A stretch of DNA of 64,000 nt. It comes from Plebeiibacterium marinum (GTDB lineage Bacteria; Bacteroidota; Bacteroidia; Bacteroidales; Marinilabiliaceae). The DNA is taken from the NCBI RefSeq assembly GCF_026013615.1, contig NZ_JAPDPI010000012.1, positions 56,226 through 120,225 on the forward strand, given 5' to 3'. This document shows positions 8,678 through 17,476 of the stretch, piece after piece (within the stretch, counting starts at the first letter, position 1; every line of letters begins with the position of its first letter). A program made the translations under genes and the position numbers. Below the pieces are notes generated by a model. The model was not told the origin of the DNA and searched no databases. It saw only the letters and a list, made by a program, of their open reading frames with translations.

Positions 8678-9883
8678 ATGAAACATGGACTAATCTTTTG
8701 CTTACTGGTAGTCTCCATCCTGACACATGCACAGGATAATATTCAATGGAGAGGTACAAACCGAACCGGAATTTATAACGAAAAAGGCTTGCTTACATCA
8801 TGGCCTGCCAACGGCCCTGATTTAGAATGGAAGTATGAAGGATTGGGCGAAGGCCATTCCTCTGTGGCTATTGACAACGATAAAATTTACCTGACAGGAT
8901 TAAAAGGTGACAAAGGAATTTTATATGTACTTGACCTTAATGGTAAGTTATTAAAACAAAAAGAATATGGTCCGGAATGGTCGGATAGTTATCCCGGCCC
9001 AAGAGGAACAGCAACTATTAACGATGGAAAGATATACCTGATTAGTGGTATGGGTGACTTATATTGTTTAAACCAAAACACCCTTGATATTATCTGGAAA
9101 AAAAATGTGCTAAAGGAATACAATGCTTCTAATATCCGATGGGGTATTAACGAGGCACCTTTGGTAATTGGTAACAAAGTGATAGCCACCCCTGGCGGCA
9201 GCCAAAACAACATGGTAGCACTTGATAAAAATACAGGTAAATTAATTTGGACAAGCGAAGGTGAAGGTGACCAGGCAGCATACTGCTCTCCTCTATATAT
9301 CAACGATCAGGAAATTCCTCAAATAGTTTCCATTACATCAGGAAACGTTATTGGAATAGATGCCCAAACTGGAAAAAAGCTTTGGTCATTTGAAAAAACT
9401 AACCGCTGGTCGGTACATGCCAATACTCCTGTGTACAACAACAACATGATTTTATGTACCAGTGGATATGGCGGAGGTTCTGTTATGTTAAAACTGACAA
9501 ATGGTGGCAGAGGTGTTGAAAAAGTATGGTCTTCGGAGTTATTGGATAACCGTATGGGTGCCATGGTAAAAGTGGGCAACTATGCCTATGGCTCTGGCGA
9601 TAAAAACCGTTACTGGTTTTGTGTGGATTGGAATACGGGAGATATCAAATTTCAGCAATCAGGTTTGGCCATGGGAAATATCATAACCAATGGTGAAATG
9701 CTATACTGTTATACCGACAGGGGTGAAATGTTACTGGCCAAAGCAACACCTGATAAATTTGATATCGTTAGTCGCTTCAATATTACGCTTGGAACTGCAC
9801 AACACTGGGCACACCCGGTTATTTACAAAGGCGTTTTATATGTAAGACATGGAGATGCTTTAATGGCTTATAAAGTACAATAG
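8678..9883 (+). CDS. Secreted PQQ-type beta-propeller protein (paralog A)
   Basis: A 401-residue exported protein with a signal peptide ending near THAQ (residues 1-19) and one propeller domain built from WxxxxxxG/LDxxTGKLIW-type blades, for example ALDKNTGKLIWTSEGEG and GIDAQTGKKLWSFE. Start and end signatures (WRGTNRTGIY; WAHPVIYKGVLYVRHGDAL) are shared with the protein encoded at 27509-28783, so these are paralogs. The fold resembles BamB and quinoprotein propellers, but no quinoprotein dehydrogenase active-site set is recognised. Ligand unknown; periplasmic location expected. It lies 40 bp downstream of the cyclase. Confidence 0.8.
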   Translation: MKHGLIFCLLVVSILTHAQDNIQWRGTNRTGIYNEKGLLTSWPANGPDLEWKYEGLGEGHSSVAIDNDKIYLTGLKGDKGILYVLDLNGKLLKQKEYGPEWSDSYPGPRGTATINDGKIYLISGMGDLYCLNQNTLDIIWKKNVLKEYNASNIRWGINEAPLVIGNKVIATPGGSQNNMVALDKNTGKLIWTSEGEGDQAAYCSPLYINDQEIPQIVSITSGNVIGIDAQTGKKLWSFEKTNRWSVHANTPVYNNNMILCTSGYGGGSVMLKLTNGGRGVEKVWSSELLDNRMGAMVKVGNYAYGSGDKNRYWFCVDWNTGDIKFQQSGLAMGNIITNGEMLYCYTDRGEMLLAKATPDKFDIVSRFNITLGTAQHWAHPVIYKGVLYVRHGDALMAYKVQ

Positions 9884-9914
9884 ATTGTTAGGCTAAAGTA
9901 TAAAGAGAAAAGAT

Positions 9915-11339
9915 TTGAGACAAAAGAAAAAAATAATAAGTGGTGTTACACTGCTAACCATACTCATTTATACTGCAGTTATTGTGGGGTGGCATATTAT
10001 GCCTTCCCGCAACGACTTTTCAATACAGGCTCCGGGTGCAGATAACCGCCCGGAAAACCTGTCCAGATCGGCCAATGATGTAAAAATTGGCGAGTTTTTT
10101 ATGAAGTATGGCGAACACGATTCTCAATTAACCGGACAATGGACCGGCTTTAGAGGAGGCAATTATAATAACATCGTAAAAACCAATAAAGATCTTCAGG
10201 TTTCTGAGCGACCCTTTGCGGAAAAGTGGAGGGTGGAAACTGGCGAAGGTCATGCTGCCCCGGTTATTTACAAGGGTAAGGTTTATTTCCTGGATTATGA
10301 TGAACAATTGAGTTCCGATGCACTCCGGTGTTTTTCACTCGAATCAGGAAAAGAGCTATGGCGTAGATGGTACCGCGTTCCCATCAAGCGTAATCATGGT
10401 TTTTCAAGGACTATTCCGGTTATTCGTGATAATTATATCATTACCATCGGACCAGAAGGACATGTAATGTGTTGCGATCCTCAAACAGGTGATTTAAAAT
10501 GGACACTCGACATGCAAAAACAATATGAATCCGATGTTCCATTTTGGTATACAGGCCAATGCCCAATGATGGATGAAGATGTTTTGGTTTTGGCTCCTGC
10601 CGGAAAAGAGGTTTTAATGACTGGGATAGATTGTTTTACAGGCGAAGTTATTTGGGAAACACCCAATACACCCGGCTTTAAAATGTCGCACTCATCGGTT
10701 ATGCCTATGACCTTAAACGGACAAAAAACCTATGTATACACCGGTGTTGGTGGTATTTGCGGAGTATCTGCCAATAGCAAATCAAAAGGCCTGCTATTGT
10801 GGCACACTAATGAATGGCAACCATCGGTTGTGGCTCCTTCTCCGGTTCAGGTTTCAAACAACCAGTTTTTTATGGTAGCAGGGTACGGAACAGGAGGTGC
10901 ATTGGTACAGGTAAACAAATCAGGAAATCAATGGAATGCAAAAGTTATAGATCAATACAAACCCAATTCGGGAATATCTTGTGAACAGCAAACCCCTGTT
11001 TATTATAAGGATATGCTGATCAGTGTCATGCCCAAAGATGGAGGCAGGCTAAGAGGAAAGTTAGTTTGCTATTCAAAGTCTGATCTGCACACACCATTGT
11101 GGAGTTCTGCAGCCGAAGAACGTTTTGGTCTGGGACCTTATATGGTCATTAACAATTATCTGTTTGCTTTTAAAGATGATGGCGAATTGTATGTATATGA
11201 GGTTATAAACAAAGGGATGAAACTGATAAAACAACAACGCATCATGGATGGTGTGGATGCATGGGGCCCTATGGCTTATGCTGATGGAATGCTGATTGTA
11301 AGAGATGCACACCATGTAGTTTGCTTAAATATATTATGA
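9915..11339 (+). CDS. Membrane-anchored PQQ-type beta-propeller protein
   Basis: A 474-residue protein with an N-terminal membrane segment (about residues 6-26, IISGVTLLTILIYTAVIVGW) and a periplasmic propeller, with blades such as CFSLESGKELWRRWY, CCDPQTGDLKWTLD and DCFTGEVIWETP. The chosen start is TTG at 9915, preceded by AAGAGAAAAG; the first ATG (near 10000) would remove the membrane anchor, so TTG is favoured. It lies 31 bp after the paralog A gene. Function unknown; likely binds a cofactor or scaffolds an envelope complex. Confidence 0.75.
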   Translation: MRQKKKIISGVTLLTILIYTAVIVGWHIMPSRNDFSIQAPGADNRPENLSRSANDVKIGEFFMKYGEHDSQLTGQWTGFRGGNYNNIVKTNKDLQVSERPFAEKWRVETGEGHAAPVIYKGKVYFLDYDEQLSSDALRCFSLESGKELWRRWYRVPIKRNHGFSRTIPVIRDNYIITIGPEGHVMCCDPQTGDLKWTLDMQKQYESDVPFWYTGQCPMMDEDVLVLAPAGKEVLMTGIDCFTGEVIWETPNTPGFKMSHSSVMPMTLNGQKTYVYTGVGGICGVSANSKSKGLLLWHTNEWQPSVVAPSPVQVSNNQFFMVAGYGTGGALVQVNKSGNQWNAKVIDQYKPNSGISCEQQTPVYYKDMLISVMPKDGGRLRGKLVCYSKSDLHTPLWSSAAEERFGLGPYMVINNYLFAFKDDGELYVYEVINKGMKLIKQQRIMDGVDAWGPMAYADGMLIVRDAHHVVCLNIL

Positions 11340-11360
11340 TTTTCTTAATAGATAGGAATA

Positions 11361-12272
11361 ATGGGTAAAACACTAAAGCTAATTATCAACTTATTCATTT
11401 TTGTAATGATTGCCGGTTTTATTGCCTATATGGTAACATCGGTCAATGACAATGAAGAAACGCTGACTGAATACAACGCAGAAAATTCATTTAAGAGCAG
11501 TTACAAAAAGGCTTTTACTATTGACATTAAGGATACTGTTTCTGCCTTTGAAATGAATGATACCAGCTTATTTATCCTGTCAAAAAGTACCATTAAGATA
11601 AACGATAAAAAAGGAAATCATATCAACAGCTTTGCAGTGAAACCCAATGCCAGGGATATTAAAATAAGCCAGAATTTAGTTTTTCTGCTTTATCCTACAT
11701 TTTTTGATGTGTATTCACTTAGTGGGAATTTAGAATATTCATGGGAAGCTTGTAGTGAACTCTCTGATTACTGTTCTTTTACAATTGCTGATAATTTCGT
11801 TTTTGTAACCGATGCTGAAAATAAAAATATATGCAAATACACAAAAGAAGGAAATTTTATGGCGTTCATCCAAAGCCCTCATGGGTTTATTACACCCAGC
11901 CATGCCTTTGATATAACAAGTAAAAACGACACAATTTATTGTGTGAATCCGGGAAGACACCTGATAGAATCCTACACGTTAGATGGAGAGTTTTTATCGG
12001 CATTTGGAGGATCTGGAATGGAGGCAGGATTTTTTTCAGGCTGCTGTAATCCTGCCTATATAAGCTTAAATGAAAACGGAAACATCTTTACATCAGAGAA
12101 AGGAATGCCACGGATATGTTATTATAACTCCAATGGTAAACTCATTGAAGTGGTGCTAAATAGCAGGTTATTGGGTGGAGGCCACCAGGCTTGTGAAATA
12201 AAAGCAAACAAAGATACGCTCTATGTAGCTTCTATAAACAAGATTGATATGTATACTAAAGCAGATCGTTAG
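11361..12272 (+). CDS. Membrane-anchored NHL-type propeller with GCCNP motif
   Basis: A 303-residue protein with an N-terminal membrane anchor (about residues 7-27) and a six-bladed NHL-like beta-propeller. Characteristic elements are CSELSDYCSF, VTDAENKNICKYTKEG, NPGRHLIESYTLDGEFLSAFG, then GCCNPAYISLNENG and TSEKGMPRICYY. The paired cysteines in GCCNP are conserved in the adjoining paralog and could bind a metal or form a redox pair. It lies 21 bp after the previous gene and is followed by a paralog with a different export signal. Function unknown; periplasmic. Confidence 0.75.
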   Translation: MGKTLKLIINLFIFVMIAGFIAYMVTSVNDNEETLTEYNAENSFKSSYKKAFTIDIKDTVSAFEMNDTSLFILSKSTIKINDKKGNHINSFAVKPNARDIKISQNLVFLLYPTFFDVYSLSGNLEYSWEACSELSDYCSFTIADNFVFVTDAENKNICKYTKEGNFMAFIQSPHGFITPSHAFDITSKNDTIYCVNPGRHLIESYTLDGEFLSAFGGSGMEAGFFSGCCNPAYISLNENGNIFTSEKGMPRICYYNSNGKLIEVVLNSRLLGGGHQACEIKANKDTLYVASINKIDMYTKADR

Positions 12273-12350
12273 ATAATAGATAATAGACATGAGACTGATT
12301 TACAAGGCGCCTAAAAACACTTTTGCGGCTTTGCGTGAAAATTAAAGCAT

Positions 12351-13385
12351 ATGAAACCAGATAACAAAAACAAACAAAAAATATCCCGTAAAAAGTTCCT
12401 TGAAATGGGAGGATCTTTAATGGCTGCCGGAACGATTTTAGGAACCACGGGTTATCTTATCGGTAACAGAACCAAGAGTTTAAACAACAACAGCAAAGAA
12501 AACGCTTTCGCCAAGGAACCGTTATTGAATCAACCCTTTGAATCGCCCTATAAATTAGTCTCTTCATTTAGCACTAAAGGTGAGATAAAAGGGTTTGAGC
12601 TATATAAAAACAAAATGTTTGTGGCCGCTTCTAACCATATTCAAATCTATGATTCTTCAGGAAGACTGGAAACCGATTTTGATATTGCCGATAATCTAAG
12701 AGATATTGCTGTGGAGAATGATAGCATCTATCTTTTATACCCTAATCGGATTGAAGTATATGGTTTTTCAGGAAAACGGACTAACCAATGGAAAGCCTGT
12801 AGCGAAAACTCAGACTACTGTTCTATAGCGGCATCTCCCTATCACCTTTTTGTAACCGATGCCTCCAACAAAAACATATGTCAATACAAGATTGATGGTG
12901 GTTTAGAACGCTTTATCGAAAGTCCTAACAGGTTTATTATACCCAGTTACACTTTTGGGATAACTTATGCCAACAATAGCATATACTGTTCAAACCCCGG
13001 CCGACATTGCGTAGAACGCTATACGGTAAAAGGACAATATCTTGGCTCATTTGGAGAACCCGGAAATGCTCCCGGAAAATTTTGCGGTTGTTGTAATCCT
13101 GTTTATATCGATTACACTTCGGCCGGAGAAATCATTACCTCTGAAAAAGGAAACCCAAGGGTGAGTTGCTATGATAGCGAAGGTAATTTTAGAAATATCC
13201 TGTTGGATGTGGATATGATGGGCGGAGGCAATAAAGCCTTCCGGATTAAGGTAAACGAAAATAAAATATTTGTTGCAGGAACTACTATCATATCAACTTT
13301 TCAATATGATAAGGTATTGGCTAAAAAATCAGGCTGCTCAGCCTGCAGTATCAATTGCCCTTTAAAAGAAGGAATCAATATATAA
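12351..13385 (+). CDS. NHL-type propeller with Tat-like signal and C-terminal Cys motif
   Basis: A 344-residue paralog of the preceding protein. The N-terminus KISRKKFLEMGG followed by a hydrophobic stretch resembles a Tat signal, but with Arg-Lys in place of Arg-Arg. The propeller carries CSENSDYCSI, TDASNKNICQY, NPGRHCVERYT, GCCNPVYIDY and TSEKGNPRVSCY. It ends with CSACSINCP, a CxxCxxxC half-ferredoxin-like motif absent from the paralog, which may place a cluster or disulfide next to the Tat ferredoxin encoded downstream. Function unknown; a periplasmic electron-transfer or maturation role is inferred. Confidence 0.75.
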   Translation: MKPDNKNKQKISRKKFLEMGGSLMAAGTILGTTGYLIGNRTKSLNNNSKENAFAKEPLLNQPFESPYKLVSSFSTKGEIKGFELYKNKMFVAASNHIQIYDSSGRLETDFDIADNLRDIAVENDSIYLLYPNRIEVYGFSGKRTNQWKACSENSDYCSIAASPYHLFVTDASNKNICQYKIDGGLERFIESPNRFIIPSYTFGITYANNSIYCSNPGRHCVERYTVKGQYLGSFGEPGNAPGKFCGCCNPVYIDYTSAGEIITSEKGNPRVSCYDSEGNFRNILLDVDMMGGGNKAFRIKVNENKIFVAGTTIISTFQYDKVLAKKSGCSACSINCPLKEGINI

Positions 13386-13460
13386 TTGGATGAAAGGAAA
13401 AGGGAACAGGGAGAAGGGAACAAGGAGAAGGGTGATTAATGCAGAATAAACGAATTAGAA
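13386..13460 (+). repeat. Short purine-rich repeat tract
   Basis: AGGGAACAGGGAGAAGGG-type sequence related to the tracts at 6214 and 19850; it lies between two cluster genes and carries the leader of the Tat ferredoxin gene. Confidence 0.55.
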
Positions 13461-14033
13461 ATGAGTGACAATATTAAAAATAGCAAAAGCCCGATAGAAC
13501 GACGTAAGTTCTTTAAGATGGTGGGTTCAGTGATGGCTGGAGGATCTATTCTTGCTGCTTCCGGCTTTTTATTGAACCGAAGCAAAAACCTTCAGGCATC
13601 GTATTACTGGCAAATAGATCCTGAAAAATGCACCCAATGCGGAAAATGTGAAACACATTGTGTTTTACCTGTCTCTGCTGTTAAATGTTTTCATGCCAAT
13701 AAGGTATGTGGATATTGCGACTTATGTGGTGGTTACTACCGTTCTAACGTGAAGGATTTAAACACAGCAGCAGAAAACTTAATGTGCCCAACCGGAGCCA
13801 TAGAACGCAAATTTGTTGAAGATCCCTATTTTGAATACTCAATTATTGAAGATTTATGCGTGGGCTGTGGAAAGTGCGTTAAAGGGTGTACTTCTTTTGG
13901 CAACGGATCTTTATATCTGCAGATAAAAAGGGACTTGTGTACGGATTGCAATGAATGTGCCATAGCTAAAGTATGCCCTTCGCAAGCAATTACACGCGTT
14001 CCCATTGAACAAGCATATAAATTAAAAGGATAA
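13461..14033 (+). CDS. Tat-exported polyferredoxin (NapG-like)
   Basis: A 190-residue Fe-S protein. The signal ERRKFFKMVG plus a hydrophobic stretch (residues about 13-38) is a twin-arginine signal, consistent with export of a folded cluster protein. Cysteine groups include CTQCGKCETHC (57-67), CGYCDLC (83-89), CVGCGKCVKGC (133-143) and CTDCNEC (160-166) with later CP motifs, enough for three to four 4Fe-4S clusters, although some groups depart from the canonical spacing. Its location directly before a NapH/NosR-like membrane protein mirrors NapG-NapH-type electron transfer. A role in passing electrons across or along the periplasmic face is inferred. Confidence 0.8.
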   Translation: MSDNIKNSKSPIERRKFFKMVGSVMAGGSILAASGFLLNRSKNLQASYYWQIDPEKCTQCGKCETHCVLPVSAVKCFHANKVCGYCDLCGGYYRSNVKDLNTAAENLMCPTGAIERKFVEDPYFEYSIIEDLCVGCGKCVKGCTSFGNGSLYLQIKRDLCTDCNECAIAKVCPSQAITRVPIEQAYKLKG

Positions 14034-14196
14034 AATAAAAAAGGTTAAAGGTAACAAGGTTAAGGGTTAAAAGTGTTATTAAAGCTTAATATCAGCGAAG
14101 AGCAAAGGGCATGGAGCAAAGGGTTGAATCCATATAACGATCTCTTATCTCATGTCTTTTATCTTTTGTCTTTATACTTTATACTAATAAAAAAAC

Positions 14197-15453
14197 ATGA
14201 AACGCATTACATCAATTATATCATCAATATTATTATCTGTTTCAGCCGGAGCTCAAAACAGGTTTCCCAAGCCTGATTTTGAATCTGGCTACCAATACCC
14301 AGACATACACTATGCTGTTCCCAACGAACAGCTTTGGATGTATATCGACATTATTTTACTGGTAGCACTCATGAGTTTTGTGGCCTGGTCCATCATAAAA
14401 AAGCAAACTCGAAAACCGATTATCTGGGTTTCAGTTATTTCAGTAGCTTATTTTGGATTTTACCGCAGTGGGTGTGTGTGCAGTATTGGGTCTATACAAA
14501 ATGTGGCTTTGGCAATTGCTGACCATACCTATATTTTACCTATATCGGTATTGCTGTTTTTTATCTTACCCATCATATTTACCTTTTTATTTGGAAGGGT
14601 ATTTTGTGCTGGCGTATGTCCCTTTGGGGCATTACAGGAACTGGTCAATATTAAAAATTACAGGTTGTCCCGATCGGTTACCGCTATGCTGGGGGTAATA
14701 CCTTGGATTTACCTGATTTTCGCCGTTCTCTATGCCGTTACCCGCAGCAGCTTTATTATCTGCCGCTTTGATCCGTTTATTGGCATCTTCAGGTTAGGGG
14801 GTGATTTTGGGTTAATCCTGTTTGGAGGGTTATTGCTGGTAGCCTCCATATTTACAGGTCGCCCTTTTTGCCGGTTTATTTGTCCCTACGGTGCTTTGCT
14901 TAGCTTATTTTCTAAAGTTTCTATCTGGAAAGTACAAATTACCAAACAGGGATGTATCAACTGTGAACTTTGCCACAATGCCTGTCCGGTAGATGCCATA
15001 CGTTCGCCTTATGAAAACAAGGTAAAAGAACAACGTCTGACTGGCGTTAAAAGGCTGTTACTATACTTTATTGTTCTTCCTTTGTTAATAACTGCCGGTT
15101 CTTTAGTTATGCGGTATTACAGTGCTGATTTAAGCAGAGCACACAAAGATGTTCGTTTATACGATATGGCTGTACAGCAGGAAACCTCTCCCCAAGACAG
15201 GATAACCCTTGAACTGGAGACATTCTATGCCCAGGGGGGACAGATGGATGTTTTAAAGCAAAAGGTTGACGCCATACAAACGGATTACAAATTATATTCT
15301 ACCATCGCTGGAGGTTTTATCGGACTTGTTTTTGGTTTATTGCTGATCAATTTATCCCTTAAACGCTCCCGCAAACTATATGAAATAGAACATGCTGATT
15401 GTATTGCCTGCGGCAAGTGCTTTAGCTACTGCCCACAAAACACGATTAAATAA
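14197..15453 (+). CDS. NapH/NosR-like membrane 4Fe-4S polyferredoxin
   Basis: A 418-residue inner-membrane electron-transfer protein with about five to six membrane segments. It contains the paired membrane-side Cys motifs FGRVFCAGVCPFG (about 132-144) and FTGRPFCRFICPYG (about 219-232), a 4Fe-4S motif CINCELCHNACP (253-264) and a second one at the C-terminus, CIACGKCFSYCP, after a last membrane segment. A GCVCSIG motif near residue 93 adds two cysteines. The architecture matches the NapH/NosR/YccM family that shuttles electrons between the quinone pool or cytoplasmic donors and periplasmic acceptors. In this cluster it is the natural link between the cytoplasmic NuoE/F-type genes and the periplasmic ferredoxin and propellers. 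Confidence 0.85.
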   Translation: MKRITSIISSILLSVSAGAQNRFPKPDFESGYQYPDIHYAVPNEQLWMYIDIILLVALMSFVAWSIIKKQTRKPIIWVSVISVAYFGFYRSGCVCSIGSIQNVALAIADHTYILPISVLLFFILPIIFTFLFGRVFCAGVCPFGALQELVNIKNYRLSRSVTAMLGVIPWIYLIFAVLYAVTRSSFIICRFDPFIGIFRLGGDFGLILFGGLLLVASIFTGRPFCRFICPYGALLSLFSKVSIWKVQITKQGCINCELCHNACPVDAIRSPYENKVKEQRLTGVKRLLLYFIVLPLLITAGSLVMRYYSADLSRAHKDVRLYDMAVQQETSPQDRITLELETFYAQGGQMDVLKQKVDAIQTDYKLYSTIAGGFIGLVFGLLLINLSLKRSRKLYEIEHADCIACGKCFSYCPQNTIK

Positions 15454-15565
15454 TAAAACTAAAAGAATCTAAAATGTAAAATAACAAGGATTTGATTTAA
15501 GAAGAGAATTCATTCTCAGAATGTCTCTTGTCTTTTGTCTCTTATCTTTTGTCTAATTTTTGAAA

Positions 15566-17476
15566 ATGAAAAAAATAATAGCACGAAACATAGCCATCGT
15601 AACTGCGATTTTCATGATAACGCTCTCCATCATGTTAATCACCAATTATTTTCAGGCCAAAGAGGTTTCTCCTCTGCAGACCCAGGTTGTAGAAACCCTA
15701 AAGCAATTAAACGATCAAAACGCAGATAATCCAGAGCTGCAAGAACAAATCAGGCAACTGGATTTAATGGCTCGTAAAGCCTATTTCGTAGGCAAGGATC
15801 ATTTAATGCGCGGTGTTTATTTACTGATAGGAATGCTGGTTGTGTTTCTGGTAAGTGTACGAATCTATTTTACCGGGTATAAAGATATTCCGGATAAGGA
15901 AATTGACCTGATTGATGAGTGGGCCATCAAAAGTGAAGCGCGTAAATATGTAAGTATTCTGGCCTCCGGAATAGCCACCGTGGCCATAGCCTTTGTGGTT
16001 TTCAGTATGCCTTTTATGCAGACTTCTCAAAATAATAATACAGAAGAAACTGGTCAACAGATTGCACAAAACACCAACCAGGAAACTGCTACCAAAACGG
16101 TTACTCCGGAAACAAATACTGAACCTGAACAGGTTTCAGAAGTCACCGGGGAAATAGAAGAAGCTACAGCTGAAGATAAAACTCCTGCACAACCAGAGAT
16201 GAAAGCTGATGTTGAAAAAACAGAAAGTGAGGACACTCAACCGACAATAAAGGAAGATGCTGAAGAAAAAGTTGAAACTGAGGTTAAAAAGGATGAAAAA
16301 TCTGCGGAAATAATCTCAACCCACAAAATAACCAGCAATGGTTTTAGGGGGAACCATTCAAATGGCTACTCCGAAGCAACAAACATCCCGGTTAAATGGG
16401 ATTTGGAAACAGGAACAAACATTGCTTGGAAAACAGCTATTCCATTACCGGGACAAAGTTCACCTGTCATCAGCGGTAACAAGGTATTTATCACAGGAGC
16501 CAATGAACAATCAAGGCAATTACTTTGCTACGATTTAATTACTGGAAAGCAACTTTGGTCGCTTGCTGCAGCTAACATTGCGGGATCGCCTTCATCAGTC
16601 CCGGAAACTACACCGGATACAGGATTGGCTTCCTCAACCGTTGCAACAAATGGCAATGAGGTTTGTGCCATTTTTGCCACCGGCGATATTATTTGTGCCA
16701 ATATGCAGGGCAAATTATTATGGTCGAAAAACCTAGGTGTGCCTGATAATCATTATGGTTATGCATCTTCTTTGTTGGCGTATAAAAACCAGGTATTTAT
16801 TCAGTACGACAACCGGAACATCCATAAGATTATTGCTTTAGACACAAAAACAGGGAATGAGGTATGGAGTAAGGACAGAACGGATAAAATAGCATGGAGT
16901 TCTCCTTCAATGGCTACAGTCAATAACGTACCACAGCTGATATTAATGAGCGACCCTTCTATTACAGCTTATAATCCTGAAACCGGGGAACAAATCTGGA
17001 GAGTTGAATGCCTGACAGGAGAAGTGGGAGCCAGTGCATGCAGTTACAACAATGTTGTTTTTGGAGCCAGTGAGTATGCCAAAATGGTAGCTATAGATGC
17101 CACAAATGGTGCAGTTCTATGGGAGTCGCTGGACTATCTTCCTGAGGCTTCCAGTCCTGTTGCAACCGCCAGCAACGTATATCTCGCCACTTCATATGGT
17201 GTGGTGGCTTCATTTGATACCAAAACAGGAGCACTCAAAAAAGAACATGAAACAAATGCAGAGTTTTATTCATCGCCCATGATCGTGGAAGGAAAAATAT
17301 ACCTGTTTGCCAATGATGGTAAAGCACATGTTTTTTCTGCTGATGATGAGTTTAAATTATTGGATTCGTTTGAAACAGGTGAAAAAACCTTCGCTACACC
17401 GGCATTTACAGATGGCAGAATGGTTGTTAGAACAGAAAAAAGTATTTACTGTGTAAAGGAAAATTCAAATGAGTAG
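15566..17476 (+). CDS. Polytopic membrane protein with C-terminal PQQ-type propeller
   Basis: A 636-residue protein. The N-terminal 170 residues hold three membrane segments (about 5-27, 87-105 and 133-153) with a helical, Gln/Leu-rich periplasmic loop between the first two. A highly charged Glu/Thr/Lys linker follows (about 158-255), then a propeller beginning GFRGNHSNGY, with blades such as ALDTKTGNEVWSKD and AIDATNGAVLWESLDY. ATG 15566 is preferred over an in-frame TTG 6 bp upstream. The 3' end overlaps the NuoE-NuoF gene by 8 bp, so a membrane-propeller protein and an NADH-oxidising subunit are translationally coupled. This suggests one complex. Function unknown. Confidence 0.75.
   Translation: MKKIIARNIAIVTAIFMITLSIMLITNYFQAKEVSPLQTQVVETLKQLNDQNADNPELQEQIRQLDLMARKAYFVGKDHLMRGVYLLIGMLVVFLVSVRIYFTGYKDIPDKEIDLIDEWAIKSEARKYVSILASGIATVAIAFVVFSMPFMQTSQNNNTEETGQQIAQNTNQETATKTVTPETNTEPEQVSEVTGEIEEATAEDKTPAQPEMKADVEKTESEDTQPTIKEDAEEKVETEVKKDEKSAEIISTHKITSNGFRGNHSNGYSEATNIPVKWDLETGTNIAWKTAIPLPGQSSPVISGNKVFITGANEQSRQLLCYDLITGKQLWSLAAANIAGSPSSVPETTPDTGLASSTVATNGNEVCAIFATGDIICANMQGKLLWSKNLGVPDNHYGYASSLLAYKNQVFIQYDNRNIHKIIALDTKTGNEVWSKDRTDKIAWSSPSMATVNNVPQLILMSDPSITAYNPETGEQIWRVECLTGEVGASACSYNNVVFGASEYAKMVAIDATNGAVLWESLDYLPEASSPVATASNVYLATSYGVVASFDTKTGALKKEHETNAEFYSSPMIVEGKIYLFANDGKAHVFSADDEFKLLDSFETGEKTFATPAFTDGRMVVRTEKSIYCVKENSNE

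Noticed and set aside
8678..9883. BamB or PQQ-dependent alcohol dehydrogenase
   Set aside because: The propeller repeats fit the fold, but the dehydrogenase metal and active-site residues and BamB context are absent.
14073..14276. 67-codon open frame before the NapH-like gene
   Set aside because: It overlaps the NapH-like start in another frame and part of it is purine-rich repeat; no domain.
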